Source of the DNA: FW021-bin31 sp964647485
Lineage (GTDB): Bacteria > Bacteroidota > Bacteroidia > Chitinophagales > Chitinophagaceae
Reading direction: 5' to 3'
Assembly: GCA_964647485.1 (NCBI GenBank)
Contig: CAZYHV010000006.1
Span: 62,001-126,000, forward strand
DNA: 64,000 nucleotides
The position numbers were made by a program, and so were the translations under genes. The notes under the pieces were generated by a model that worked only from the letters and a program-made list of their open reading frames with translations, was not told the origin of the DNA and made no database searches. This document shows, in pieces, positions 1 through 9,441 of the stretch. The first letter of the stretch is position 1. Every line of letters begins with the position of its first letter.

Positions 1-2
1 AT

Positions 3-485
3 CTATTTATTATGAGAGAATTTTTACAAGACCCATCTTTATCAAATTCATCTGTACACCCTGCTTTATTTTATACTCAAGATCCATTAAGGGAGGAAGA
101 AAAAGTTTTTGATGAAGGATTAATAAGAAAAGACTTAGAAAGGAATGCTGTTTTAACTGAATGTATTGGAGTCATTATTCAAAATATAGATAATCCGAAA
201 CTCGGTGTGGATTTATTGTCCAGAAAAATGTTCATGAGTCATTCTTCATTATATAAAAAACTAAAAGAGTTGGTAGGGCTGTCCATCAATGAATTGATTC
301 GTCACGTTAGACTAGAATATGCTTCCTTGATGTTGGTAGATAGTAACTGTAGAATCAATGAAGTGGCTTATAGAGCGGGTTTTAATAATGTCAAATATTT
401 CAGAAAGCAGTTTAAGAAGTTGTATGAGCAAACGCCAACTGCATATAGGAATAGGGAGTCCGGGATAAAAGGAGGATTGAAATAA
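3..485 (+). CDS. C-terminal part of an AraC-type regulator, probably a hybrid two-component system (5' end outside window)
   Basis: The frame is open to the left edge of the window, so the ATG at 12 is probably internal. The visible 160 or so residues hold an acidic linker followed by a full AraC-family double helix-turn-helix of about 100 residues. The first helix-turn-helix carries the LSRKMFMSHSSLYKKLKEL segment and the second the YRAGFNNVKYFRKQFKKLY segment. In Bacteroidota this type of tail typically ends hybrid two-component regulators, which sense a PUL-derived oligosaccharide in the periplasm and activate the adjacent susC/susD operon. The GH16/SusC/SusD genes start 100 bp downstream on the same strand, as expected for such a local activator. 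The sensor, kinase and receiver parts are not in the window, so a stand-alone AraC or response regulator cannot be excluded. Confidence 0.8.
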   Translation, partial: LFIMREFLQDPSLSNSSVHPALFYTQDPLREEEKVFDEGLIRKDLERNAVLTECIGVIIQNIDNPKLGVDLLSRKMFMSHSSLYKKLKELVGLSINELIRHVRLEYASLMLVDSNCRINEVAYRAGFNNVKYFRKQFKKLYEQTPTAYRNRESGIKGGLK

Positions 486-494
486 TTCGAATAG

Positions 495-512
495 AATACG
501 AGTTTGTCCCCC
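495..512 (+). promoter_or_regulatory. 18-bp motif, copy 1 (candidate regulatory site)
   Basis: AATACGAGTTTGTCCCCC lies between the regulator stop and the GH16 start. A copy differing at one base occurs at 30749-30766 just before the sigma-factor gene. Both copies mark the beginning of a glycan operon block. The function (regulator site, promoter part or processing site) is inferred only from position and conservation. Confidence 0.4.
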
Positions 513-587
513 ATATAAAGAAATTGATGCATTTACCTTTGGCAGAGTAAACAAGGAAAGAATAACATTCAAGCAAGAACAAATTTT

Positions 588-1763
588 ATGAAGAAAAAAC
601 TACTTCAAGTATTAGGCTTACTGTTTTTAGTTTTGGTACAATATTCATGTTCCGGTAGCAAGACGGTGAAACCGGAAGGGGGAAATAATGATCAAAATCA
701 AGGGAGTAACACAGCGACGACTCCTGAAGTGAAAATCATACTAAAGAAGGACATAACGACCTCTTCTGTGGAAATAAAAGGAAAGGTAGTTCAGGATGGA
801 GGTGCGGCTGTAACTAAACGAGGCTTTTGTTGGGATACGCTTCCCTCTCCCTCAGTAGATGATAATAGCGTTGGTGAGTCGAGTATTTCGGGTGACGGAA
901 CTTTTGTCAGTAATATTACCGGTTTAAAGGAAGATACCAAATATTATATTCGTGCGTTTGCTAAAAACAGTGCCGGAATAGCCTATGGGAAAGGGGATAG
1001 TGTGATGACGAAAAGTAGCTCAGATGATGACCCGGGAAATATAGGAACGGTCTGGGTTGATAGCTCTTCTTTCAAGAATTACCAGGCTTTTGAAGATAAA
1101 TGGAATTATTTGTATCCCTGGGGTTCAGATCATAATGGATCTGCTCGGATGTATGCCAGTTCTGAAGACCATAGTCAAGTCTCTCTTCAAGGGGATGTTT
1201 TGGAAATAAAGGCTACACGGATTAGTGACGATGAAGGGAAAAGTACGGCGGATCCCTATTTACAAATAAAATATCATTCCGGAGCCATTCATTTAAAGAA
1301 GCAGATTTTGGTGGATGAGGAACATCCTGTTTGGATTATTAGTGGAGATTTTAAGACGCCGGATGTAAAGGGCTCCTGGCCGGCCTTTTGGATTTCGGGC
1401 GCTTGGAGTTGGCCTCCGGAAAGCGATATTATGGAATTTAAAGGGAGCAATACCTGTTGGCAAAATACAGCTACCGGACCGGATTGGACAGATGTGAGTT
1501 GGCAAAATGAAAAAACAGCGGTAGAAAATACAGCAGGGGAATGGCATAATTATGAGCTTAAGATGAGAAAATTTTCCTCAACAGAGGTGACTTTAATCTA
1601 TTCTATAGACGGAGATGTGAAAGCAACCCATACTGCTGATTTTGTGGGGAAACCGTTTTGGTTGATAATTAATCTTCAGATGGAAGGCTCTAGTGGAGCC
1701 CCGGGTCCTCAAGAGGCAGCAATGTATGCAAAAAATGTAAAAGTGATCTCAAGGCAACTTTAA
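588..1763 (+). CDS. GH16-family endo-glycosidase lipoprotein with an N-terminal Fn3-like domain
   Basis: A lipoprotein signal ends near Cys21 (QYSC), followed by a low-complexity Asn/Gln/Gly linker. An Fn3-like domain spans about residues 47-142 and includes the RGFCWD and LKEDTKYYIRAFAKN segments. The rest, about 155-391, is a GH16 beta-jelly-roll. The catalytic signature is PPESDIMEF: Glu278 (nucleophile), Asp280 and Glu283 (acid/base), the ExDxxE form of laminarinase-like GH16 enzymes. GH16 enzymes cut beta-1,3 or beta-1,4 glucans and galactans in retaining fashion. The lipid anchor and first position before susC/susD suggest a surface endo-enzyme that generates oligosaccharides for import. 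The substrate cannot be read from sequence; beta-1,3-glucan or beta-1,3/1,6-galactan are the leading options. The same Fn3-like module recurs in the lipoprotein at 9442. Confidence 0.85.
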   Translation: MKKKLLQVLGLLFLVLVQYSCSGSKTVKPEGGNNDQNQGSNTATTPEVKIILKKDITTSSVEIKGKVVQDGGAAVTKRGFCWDTLPSPSVDDNSVGESSISGDGTFVSNITGLKEDTKYYIRAFAKNSAGIAYGKGDSVMTKSSSDDDPGNIGTVWVDSSSFKNYQAFEDKWNYLYPWGSDHNGSARMYASSEDHSQVSLQGDVLEIKATRISDDEGKSTADPYLQIKYHSGAIHLKKQILVDEEHPVWIISGDFKTPDVKGSWPAFWISGAWSWPPESDIMEFKGSNTCWQNTATGPDWTDVSWQNEKTAVENTAGEWHNYELKMRKFSSTEVTLIYSIDGDVKATHTADFVGKPFWLIINLQMEGSSGAPGPQEAAMYAKNVKVISRQL

Positions 1764-1792
1764 TCAATTCGTAGTAAAAAATAATAAATATT

Positions 1793-4700
1793 ATGAAGGA
1801 TTCTTTATTTAAAATTTTTAAAAAAAGGAATATACTTTCTTTTGTTACCTTATTAATGGTACTATCTTTTTCCTTTGGAACAGCTATGGCTCAAACCATT
1901 AGGGTGAAAGGAAAGGTGCAAGATAAACAGAAAGAGTCTCTTCCTGGAGTGACGATTAGAGTGAAGGGAACGACTAATGGAACCACTACAGATGACAAAG
2001 GCGCCTATCAGATTGACGTCAATAAGAATGCCGTATTGGAATTCTCCTATATTGGATTTAAAACTAAAAATATAGAAGTTATACAGTATAAGCCTGACCC
2101 GGATGGTATTTACTATATAAATGTGACAATGGGTATAAATCATGAGAATAAATTAGACGAAACCGTGATTGTTGGTTTTGGTACCCAAAAGAAAAGTAGC
2201 GTAGTCAGTTCAATTACGACGATTGATCCTAAAATATTGAAAGGACCTACCAGTAACTTAACAACAATGTTGGCAGGACGAGTTTCGGGTATGATTGCTT
2301 TCCAGCGAAGTGGAGAACCGGGAGCAGACAACGCCGATTTCTTTATTCGGGGATTAGGTACCTTTGGAACGGGGAAGCGCAATCCTTTAATTCTTATCGA
2401 TGGTATCGAGTCTACACCTACCGATATGGCTCGTCTACAACCTGATGATATAGCCTCTTTTTCTGTATTGAAAGACGCTACTGCTGCAGCTGTTTATGGA
2501 GCTCGTGGAGCAAATGGAGTGGTGTTAATAAAGACAAAACAAGGAATCAAGGGGAAAACAAAATACTTTTTTAGAGCACAAACAAGAATTTCATCAAATA
2601 CTAGAAATTTCAAACTTGCCGATAATGTTACCTATATGAAATTGGCTAATCAAGCTGCTTTAACACGAGACCCCAATGCAGTATTACCATACAGTCAATC
2701 TAAGATTCAACATACTGCCGCCGGGGATAATCCATTGTTATATCCTAGTAATAACTGGATCAAAAAATTAATCAAGCCCTATACGGTCAATGAATCTTAC
2801 AATATGAGCGCGAGCGGAGGAGGAGAAAATGCAAGGTTCTATGTATCTGGAACCTATAATATAGACAATGGCGTATTGCGGGTCAATGGAATGAATAATT
2901 TTAATAGCAATATAAAACTTCGTAACTACTCAGTTCGGAGTAATGTGAATTTGAAATTGACGCCTACAACCGAGGGAATATTAAGAGTGTATGGTCAGTT
3001 TGATGATTACAATGGCCCCATTGGGGGAGGAACAGCTATCTTTAATCGGGCGATATGGTCGAATCCGGTAAAGTTTCCGGCAGTTTATCCCTCCAGTTTA
3101 CTTCCATATATCAAACATCCCCTTTTTGGGGGCGCCGTTACCGGTCATGGTAGTAAAACCTTGTTGTTTAACCCTTATGCCGAAATGGTCAGAGGATATC
3201 AGGTCTATAAAAACTCTAATATAGAACCACAGATTGAAATCAAACAGGATTTTAATTTTATTACCAAGGGACTGAAAGCCAGGGTGATGGGCTATCTACA
3301 ACGGTATTCTCATTTTCAAGTCTCCAGGGGCTATAATCCCTTCTATTATACTGCCCGTCAAAATCCAATCAATGATAGCATTATGTTGAGTGTCTTAAAT
3401 GACGGTAGTGCTACCTCTATCGGCACTACAGGAACAGAGTATCTTGGCTATGACGAAGGAAATAAAACTTTGAATTCTAAAATATATATGGAAGCTGCTG
3501 TCAATTATAGTAGAAAATTTGCTGAAAAACATGATGTATCCGGAATGTTATTATATTATTTGTCCAGCTACCAAACTGGAAATGCAGGAAGTGTTCAATC
3601 TTCCTTGCCTCAGCGGAATTTAGGAGTAGCCGGGAGATTTACCTATGGTTATGATAGCCGTTATCTATTTGAATTTGACTTCGGATATAATGGCTCTGAA
3701 CGTTTTGCACAAAATCATAGGTATGGGTTTTTCCCTTCAATCGGCTTAGGATATCACATCTCTAACGAAAAGTTTTTTGAGCCCCTGAAAAATGTGATTT
3801 CAAATCTGAAATTCAGAGCTACTTTTGGTTGGGTGGGGAATGACCAGATTGGAAATACGGATGACCGGTTCTTTTATCTTTCTAATGTAAATATGAATAA
3901 CGGGGTTTATGGAGCGACGTTCGGAGAAGATTTTGGATACCATAGAAATGGGGTCTCTATCTCTCGTTATGCTAATTATGATGTTACCTGGGAACGGTCG
4001 CAACAGATTAATTTAGGAATAGATTTATCCTTGTTTAATAGTATTGATGTTACTGCGGATTTCTATAGGCAAAAACGGTATCATATTCTGCAGACGCGTT
4101 CTTATATTGGAGCTACTATGGGGTTGCTATCTAACCCTCAGGCCAACACCGGAGAAGCGCAGAGTCAAGGGGTGGATTTGGCGATTAATTATAACAAGCA
4201 GCTGTCTCAGCATTTATGGGCTAAACTCAGAGCGACATTTACTTATTCTACCAGTGAATTTCTGAAATATGATGAGAATGATTATCCTGCGAATGAATCG
4301 TATCTTTCTCATATTGGACAATCGCTGGGACAGACATGGGGATACATAGCAGATCGTTTATTTGTTGATCAAAAAGAGGTCAACAATGCTCCCGAACAAT
4401 TTGGCACCTATATGGCAGGAGATATTAAATACCGGGATGTCAATGGCGATGGCGTCATCTCCTCCCTTGACAGAGTGCCTATCGGTTACCCTACAACGCC
4501 TGAAATTATTTATGGATTGGGGGGGACTTTCGGATTTAAGAATTTTGATATCAGTATTTATTTTCAAGGGTTAAGCAGAGAATCCTTCTTTATTAATCCG
4601 GAAAATATTTCTCCCTTTGTTATCAATGGAAGTGCACAAAATGGATTGCTGCAGGTGATTGCAGATGATCACTGGTCGGAAGATAATAGAAATTCTTATG

Positions 4701-4987
4701 CTTTTTGGCCCAGGTTAAGTGACCAATTTGTTGAAAACAACAATCAAACTTCTACCTGGTGGATGCGGGATGGTTCTTTTCTTCGACTAAAACAGGTGGA
4801 AATCGGATGGACTGTACCTGATAGGTGGTTGAGAAGATATGGTTTGAGTAATGTTAGGGTGTATGCCAGTGGCATGAACCTGGCCATATGGAGCAAGTTT
4901 AAAATGTGGGATCCGGAAATGGGAGGCAATGGTCTGGGTTATCCTATCCAGTTAGTGATGAATGCAGGAATCCAATTTAATCTTTAA
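1793..4987 (+). CDS. SusC-like TonB-dependent outer-membrane oligosaccharide importer (pair 1)
   Basis: A 1064-residue SusC/RagA-family protein. It has a signal peptide (cleavage after about Ala33, AMA-Q) and a carboxypeptidase-regulatory-like domain (about 36-115) with the LPGVTIRVKGT start. The TonB-box region TVIVGFGTQKK follows, then a plug domain containing the family signature VLKDATAAAVYGARGANGV. The remainder is a 22-strand barrel ending in Phe-Asn-Leu. There is no STN domain, so signalling through an anti-sigma factor is not expected, consistent with control by the upstream hybrid/AraC regulator. SusC proteins import oligosaccharides captured by their SusD lid using TonB energy. The susD gene follows after 6 bp, so the two are certainly co-transcribed. 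The start at 1793 gives a clean signal peptide. Confidence 0.95.
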   Translation: MKDSLFKIFKKRNILSFVTLLMVLSFSFGTAMAQTIRVKGKVQDKQKESLPGVTIRVKGTTNGTTTDDKGAYQIDVNKNAVLEFSYIGFKTKNIEVIQYKPDPDGIYYINVTMGINHENKLDETVIVGFGTQKKSSVVSSITTIDPKILKGPTSNLTTMLAGRVSGMIAFQRSGEPGADNADFFIRGLGTFGTGKRNPLILIDGIESTPTDMARLQPDDIASFSVLKDATAAAVYGARGANGVVLIKTKQGIKGKTKYFFRAQTRISSNTRNFKLADNVTYMKLANQAALTRDPNAVLPYSQSKIQHTAAGDNPLLYPSNNWIKKLIKPYTVNESYNMSASGGGENARFYVSGTYNIDNGVLRVNGMNNFNSNIKLRNYSVRSNVNLKLTPTTEGILRVYGQFDDYNGPIGGGTAIFNRAIWSNPVKFPAVYPSSLLPYIKHPLFGGAVTGHGSKTLLFNPYAEMVRGYQVYKNSNIEPQIEIKQDFNFITKGLKARVMGYLQRYSHFQVSRGYNPFYYTARQNPINDSIMLSVLNDGSATSIGTTGTEYLGYDEGNKTLNSKIYMEAAVNYSRKFAEKHDVSGMLLYYLSSYQTGNAGSVQSSLPQRNLGVAGRFTYGYDSRYLFEFDFGYNGSERFAQNHRYGFFPSIGLGYHISNEKFFEPLKNVISNLKFRATFGWVGNDQIGNTDDRFFYLSNVNMNNGVYGATFGEDFGYHRNGVSISRYANYDVTWERSQQINLGIDLSLFNSIDVTADFYRQKRYHILQTRSYIGATMGLLSNPQANTGEAQSQGVDLAINYNKQLSQHLWAKLRATFTYSTSEFLKYDENDYPANESYLSHIGQSLGQTWGYIADRLFVDQKEVNNAPEQFGTYMAGDIKYRDVNGDGVISSLDRVPIGYPTTPEIIYGLGGTFGFKNFDISIYFQGLSRESFFINPENISPFVINGSAQNGLLQVIADDHWSEDNRNSYAFWPRLSDQFVENNNQTSTWWMRDGSFLRLKQVEIGWTVPDRWLRRYGLSNVRVYASGMNLAIWSKFKMWDPEMGGNGLGYPIQLVMNAGIQFNL

Positions 4988-4993
4988 AACGAA

Positions 4994-6946
4994 ATGAAAA
5001 GACGAAAAAATAGTGATATGAAAAATAAAAGTGTTTTAATAGGAACTTTCTGTATTATCCTTTTTACAGGGATGATAGGGTGCAACAAGTTTTTGAACAT
5101 TGTTCCGGATAATGTGGCTACACTGGATCATGCTTTTCATCTTAGGAATGAGGCTGAAAAGTATCTTTTTACCTGTTATTCTTTCCTTCCGAAAGATGGG
5201 AGTGAATTATATAATATAGGAATGATGGATGGAGATGAAGTCTGGTTGCCCTATAAAAAGGCAATTACAAGTTATGCTTTCAGAATATCTCGAGGAGATC
5301 AACGTGTTGACAATTCCCTGATGGATTCCTGGTTGGGGAATTACCAGGGAGGAGGTCCCGGTGATAACTATGGTCTTTTTAAAGGAATTCGGGTATGTAA
5401 TACTTTCCTCGCTAATATTTATGAGGTGCCGGATATTACTTCTAGAGAGCGTAGGAGATGGATTGGGGAAGTACAATTCTTAAAAGCCTATTATAATTTT
5501 CTACTGTTAAGAATGTATGGTCCTATTCCTATTGTTGATAAGAATTTGCCGGTAGATGCTTCTCAATCGGAAGTCGAAGTAAAGCGACAACCCTTTGATT
5601 CTTGTGTGCATTATATTGTTAATTTAATTGATACGGCAGCAACGAAGCTTCCTGATATCATCTCCTCTAAAGTAGATGAGGAGGGTAGAATAACAAGACC
5701 TGCCGCTTTGGGAATTAAAGCCAGAGTCCTTCTTATGGCTGCCAGTCCTTTGTTTAACGGGAATTCGGATTATGCTGATTTTGTAGGTAAAGACGGCACT
5801 CATTTGTTCAACACAACTTATGATCAGAATAAATGGAAAAAAGCAGCAGGTGCTGCTTTGGAGGCTATTAAGGCGGCTGAGTCGGAAGGTCATCATTTAT
5901 ATAGGTTCAAGTTATCTCCTTTTGATTTGACAGATACGACGATAACAAAATTGAGTATTCGGCAAGCGATATGCGAACGCTGGAATCCGGAAATTATTTG
6001 GGGCAATCCGAATAGTACAACAGCAGATCTTCAAGAGAGATGTATGCCTCCTTTAACAGGAAGTGAGAGTAATGATCCTGATTTTGCCAATATGATTATG
6101 TCGGCTCCTCTGAAAATTGCAAAAGAATTTTATACAAAGAATGGAGTTCCTATTGAAGAAGATAAGGATTTGGACTTCTCTGATTTGGATGCTTTAAGGA
6201 CTGCAACACATGAGGAACGATTTAATGTAAAAGAAGGTTTTACAACGGCTCGTATTAATTTTGATCGTGGATCTCGGTTTTATGCGGATCTTGCTTTTGA
6301 TGGAAGTACCTGGTATAAGTATGACAGTCCCAGTCAGTCAGATGAAAATACCTATTATGTAGAAGGGAAATATGGAGAGAATGCAGGAGCCCGACATGCT
6401 TTCTTTTACAATGTGACCGGGTATTATATTAAAAAGCTAGTGGATTGGAATCAGTCTACCAGTGAATCAAGTGTATCTTATAAAGCCTATCCATGGCCAA
6501 TATTAAGTCTGGATGATGAGTATCTCATGTATGCAGAAGCTTTGAATGAAGCGGAAGGTCCCTCTCAAAAAGTATATCAATATCTCGACTCTGTGCGTGC
6601 AAGAGCCGGACTAGATGGAGTAGTGAAGTCTTGGGAAGATCATTCGACAAATCCCAGTAAACCGACAACAAAAGATGGATTAAGAGAAATTATTCATCAA
6701 GAACGCTTGATAGAAATGGCATTTACCGGTCATCGCTTTTGGGATTTGCGTCGTTGGAAAGATGCGGTGGAGAGATTCAATGAACCAATTACAGGATGGA
6801 ATATCTATGGCAGAGAAAAAGAATCTTACTACAATATTACGACAGTTTATCAGCAACCTTTTGTTGCTCCTCGTGATTATCTGTGGCCGATCCCTCAGAG
6901 TGAAATAATTAAAAATCCTAATCTGGTACAGAATCCGGGTTGGTGA
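4994..6946 (+). CDS. SusD-like glycan-binding lipoprotein (pair 1)
   Basis: A 650-residue RagB/SusD-family protein with the lipobox at MIGCNKFLN, matching the usual CNKFL start of mature SusD. The N-terminal TPR-like helical part includes GEVQFLKAYYNFLLLRMYG. The conserved C-terminal part includes the helix IIHQERLIEMAFTGHRFWDLRRW and the terminal IPQSEIIKNPNLVQNPGW. It forms the lid over the SusC barrel and binds the incoming glycan at the cell surface. An internal ATG at 5018 would give a shorter, more typical signal peptide; either start keeps the lipobox. At 650 residues it is on the long side for the family. It is tightly coupled to the upstream susC. Confidence 0.95.
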   Translation: MKRRKNSDMKNKSVLIGTFCIILFTGMIGCNKFLNIVPDNVATLDHAFHLRNEAEKYLFTCYSFLPKDGSELYNIGMMDGDEVWLPYKKAITSYAFRISRGDQRVDNSLMDSWLGNYQGGGPGDNYGLFKGIRVCNTFLANIYEVPDITSRERRRWIGEVQFLKAYYNFLLLRMYGPIPIVDKNLPVDASQSEVEVKRQPFDSCVHYIVNLIDTAATKLPDIISSKVDEEGRITRPAALGIKARVLLMAASPLFNGNSDYADFVGKDGTHLFNTTYDQNKWKKAAGAALEAIKAAESEGHHLYRFKLSPFDLTDTTITKLSIRQAICERWNPEIIWGNPNSTTADLQERCMPPLTGSESNDPDFANMIMSAPLKIAKEFYTKNGVPIEEDKDLDFSDLDALRTATHEERFNVKEGFTTARINFDRGSRFYADLAFDGSTWYKYDSPSQSDENTYYVEGKYGENAGARHAFFYNVTGYYIKKLVDWNQSTSESSVSYKAYPWPILSLDDEYLMYAEALNEAEGPSQKVYQYLDSVRARAGLDGVVKSWEDHSTNPSKPTTKDGLREIIHQERLIEMAFTGHRFWDLRRWKDAVERFNEPITGWNIYGREKESYYNITTVYQQPFVAPRDYLWPIPQSEIIKNPNLVQNPGW

Positions 6947-6989
6947 GTGAAAATTGATTGCTTATTAGTTTAATGATAAAAAAGAAACC

Positions 6990-8210
6990 ATGAAACTTAC
7001 TCAATTCATTCTTGGAATCTTCCTAATGATGGGAATCTTCTGTGAATTTTCCTGTCATGACGCTGAAGTTCGAGTTCCAATGGAACAAAGTAAAAATGCG
7101 CCTAAGCCCGTAACAGATGTTCAGGTGAAAGATGTGCCCGGCGGAGCGGTTATCTCTTATAATTTACCGGATAATAAAGACCTGCTTTATGTGAAAGCAG
7201 AATATACTTTAGCTACGGGACAACAACGAAGTAAAAAATCAACCTATTATGATAATTCGATTAAAATAGATGGCTTTGCAGATACTTTAGAACATCAAGT
7301 AACCTTGTATGCTGTGAATCGGAGTGAAAAAGCTTCTGAACCGGTGACGGTTTCTTTTCAACCTAAAGTAGCTCCTGTATGGGGCGTCTTTAAAAATTTA
7401 AAGGTAATTCCTTCTTTTGGTGGAGTGCATATTGAATCTGAAAATCCCAGTAGGGAAGATGTGGCTATCCTTTTGATGGAGCAAAACGATCTTGGAGAAT
7501 GGGAGGTGGATCCGAATAGTATTTATACCTCAACCGATAGCATTGCATATAATATAAGGGGATTTGATACAACACTTCATCATTTTGCCATTACCGTCAG
7601 AGATCGTTGGCTCAATTATACAGATACCTTATATGCCAGTATTAAACCTTTATATGAAACGCTTATTCCAATTTCCGGATATAAAGGCATGAGCCTTCCC
7701 GGGGACGCTCCGGCTCATAAGACGCAACCCTCCGGTATGTGGGATGGAGACTTTATCAATTGGCCTAATATTTACATGACTGAAGGAAGTTACTTGAAGC
7801 CTGCGGTCGTTACTTTTGATATAGGCGAATCCGTGAAAGTGAGTCGACTGGTAATATGGGATTATCCGGAATATTATAATGGGAGAACCTATTATTATCA
7901 GGGATGTATGAAAGATTTTGAAATTTGGGGATGTGTTTCTAATCCTCCTACCGGTTCAGGCTCAGGAGAGGATGGATTAAACTGGAATAATTGGATCTTA
8001 TTGGGCACTTACCATGAGGTAAAACCTTCCGGATTGCCTTATGGAGAGCAAAGTGACGAAGACTATGAGGTGGCCAATGCCGGATTTAGTTGGGATACGG
8101 ATATTAATGCTCCAAAAGTAAGATACATTAGAATCCGATGTTTAAAAAATTGGGGAGGAAGTGAAAATATGGCGATTTCCGAACTCCGTGTTTATGGGGA
8201 TCCAAAATAA
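6990..8210 (+). CDS. Surface glycan-binding lipoprotein, DUF4959-DUF5126-DUF5000 type
   Basis: A lipoprotein of 406 residues with the lipobox near Cys22 (EFSCHD). About residues 25-125 match the DUF4959 pattern (VKDVPGGAVISYNLP, ending in VTLYAVNRSEKASEPVTV). A second beta-sandwich, about 130-220 (DUF5126-like), follows, and the C-terminal portion, about 225-406, is the DUF5000/discoidin-like domain with KVRYIRIRCLKNWGG. This architecture sits immediately after susC/susD in many PULs, in the SusE/SusF position, and is taken to be an outer-surface glycan-binding protein. No catalytic motif is seen. The domain names come from recalled family patterns, not a search. Confidence 0.8.
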   Translation: MKLTQFILGIFLMMGIFCEFSCHDAEVRVPMEQSKNAPKPVTDVQVKDVPGGAVISYNLPDNKDLLYVKAEYTLATGQQRSKKSTYYDNSIKIDGFADTLEHQVTLYAVNRSEKASEPVTVSFQPKVAPVWGVFKNLKVIPSFGGVHIESENPSREDVAILLMEQNDLGEWEVDPNSIYTSTDSIAYNIRGFDTTLHHFAITVRDRWLNYTDTLYASIKPLYETLIPISGYKGMSLPGDAPAHKTQPSGMWDGDFINWPNIYMTEGSYLKPAVVTFDIGESVKVSRLVIWDYPEYYNGRTYYYQGCMKDFEIWGCVSNPPTGSGSGEDGLNWNNWILLGTYHEVKPSGLPYGEQSDEDYEVANAGFSWDTDINAPKVRYIRIRCLKNWGGSENMAISELRVYGDPK

Positions 8211-8235
8211 GACAGTCAGATTTAAAAGAGAAAAA

Positions 8236-9432
8236 ATGAAACACATGAAGAAACAAAATATTATTTTCGATTTAATCCTGACAGGATGGATTCTATTGAT
8301 CGCTACCTCCTGTTCAAAATGGGATGATTACAAGGATTTTACAAAAGATGGTGAAATTGTTTATACCGGAAAGCTGGATTCTGTAACGGTTTATCCGGGA
8401 AAATTGCGGGTTCGCATCAGAGGAATATTACCGGCAGATCCAAATATTGTAAAATGCATAATAAGTTGGAATAGTAAGGGAGACTCTGTCACATTCCCGA
8501 TTGATAAGGGAGGGGAAAAGATGGTCTTTGATCAGACTTTCCAAGTAGAAGAAGGAGTGCAGAATTTTAAAATCCAGACATTTGATGCGGAAGGAAATAG
8601 CTCTATTCCTGTTTATGTTACCGGTACGATATATGGTTCCAGATATGAAAGTGGATTAAATAATAGACCGATAGTAAAAAGGCGGTTGTTTGCTGGCGAT
8701 GGGACACTTACCCTTGATTTTGGAGAAATGAATTTGAGTACGGGAGTTTTTGCGACAGAAATAAAATATCGAGATGATAATAATCAATTAGACAGTGTTA
8801 GAATACCTATAGATAGCTCGGAAGTGGAAATTAAAAATTATAAGGTAGGATCTAATTTTCAATATCATACCTTATTCCTTCCTGATAGTAATGCTATTGA
8901 TACCTTCTTCTCTCCACTTGAAACTGTAGAGCCTGAAATAACTTATTTGAGAAACCTTGGAAACCCTTTTGAGCATGCTGAGTGGGATGGTAGCCGTTGG
9001 GGAGTCTTAGCGGGTTGGATTACGAATCAAAGTGCTAAAAATGCAGGTGGAGATTTATATGGTGGTTATGAGTTAAGAGGAGGAACAGGCGTTCTTTCTT
9101 TTGAAGCTGGTTGGGGAATAAGAGCGGTTCCAAATGGTAAAATATATCAGGTTACTACTTTACCGGCAGGTACATATACATTTACCCCAACTATTTCTGA
9201 ACGAGGGGCATTGGGGGTGATTTATGCAGTTGTAGTAGAAGGATCTGAACTTCCCGACTTCTCTAATGTGACTACACAATCAATGGAACATGTTCTTGAA
9301 ACTGGTACAGGACAATCCTTAGAATTTACTTTGACAGAAACTAAAACCGTGGCAATTGGTTTCGTAGCTAATATGCCCGATGATGGATCTTATTTTAAGG
9401 TTACTCAAATTAGATTTACAAAAAGTGAATAA
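8236..9432 (+). CDS. Surface lipoprotein, DUF4998-type glycan-binding protein
   Basis: The frame is open from 8161, but the first 25 codons overlap the previous gene and encode no signal peptide. The ATG at 8236 gives MKHMKKQN plus a hydrophobic stretch and the lipobox ATSC, so it is chosen (398 residues). The first 200 or so residues resemble DUF4998, and the C-terminal part from about residue 240 is a jelly-roll-like domain (DUF5013-like) with the NLGNPFEHAEWDGSRWG segment. Such proteins are additional surface glycan-binding components encoded after susC/susD. No enzyme motif is visible. It lies 25 bp after the preceding gene and 9 bp before the next, so all belong to one operon. Confidence 0.75.
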   Translation: MKHMKKQNIIFDLILTGWILLIATSCSKWDDYKDFTKDGEIVYTGKLDSVTVYPGKLRVRIRGILPADPNIVKCIISWNSKGDSVTFPIDKGGEKMVFDQTFQVEEGVQNFKIQTFDAEGNSSIPVYVTGTIYGSRYESGLNNRPIVKRRLFAGDGTLTLDFGEMNLSTGVFATEIKYRDDNNQLDSVRIPIDSSEVEIKNYKVGSNFQYHTLFLPDSNAIDTFFSPLETVEPEITYLRNLGNPFEHAEWDGSRWGVLAGWITNQSAKNAGGDLYGGYELRGGTGVLSFEAGWGIRAVPNGKIYQVTTLPAGTYTFTPTISERGALGVIYAVVVEGSELPDFSNVTTQSMEHVLETGTGQSLEFTLTETKTVAIGFVANMPDDGSYFKVTQIRFTKSE

Positions 9433-9441
9433 TAGTTAAAT

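Noticed and set aside
12..14. ATG at 12 as the start of a complete 157-residue regulator
   Set aside because: The frame is open to the window edge, and the visible part looks like the C-terminal tail of a larger regulator, so the protein is treated as truncated by the window.
538..570. TTTG (538-541) and TAACATTC (563-570) as a promoter for the first GH16
   Set aside because: Spacing is acceptable but the -7 element matches TAnnTTTG poorly, so it is not listed as a promoter.
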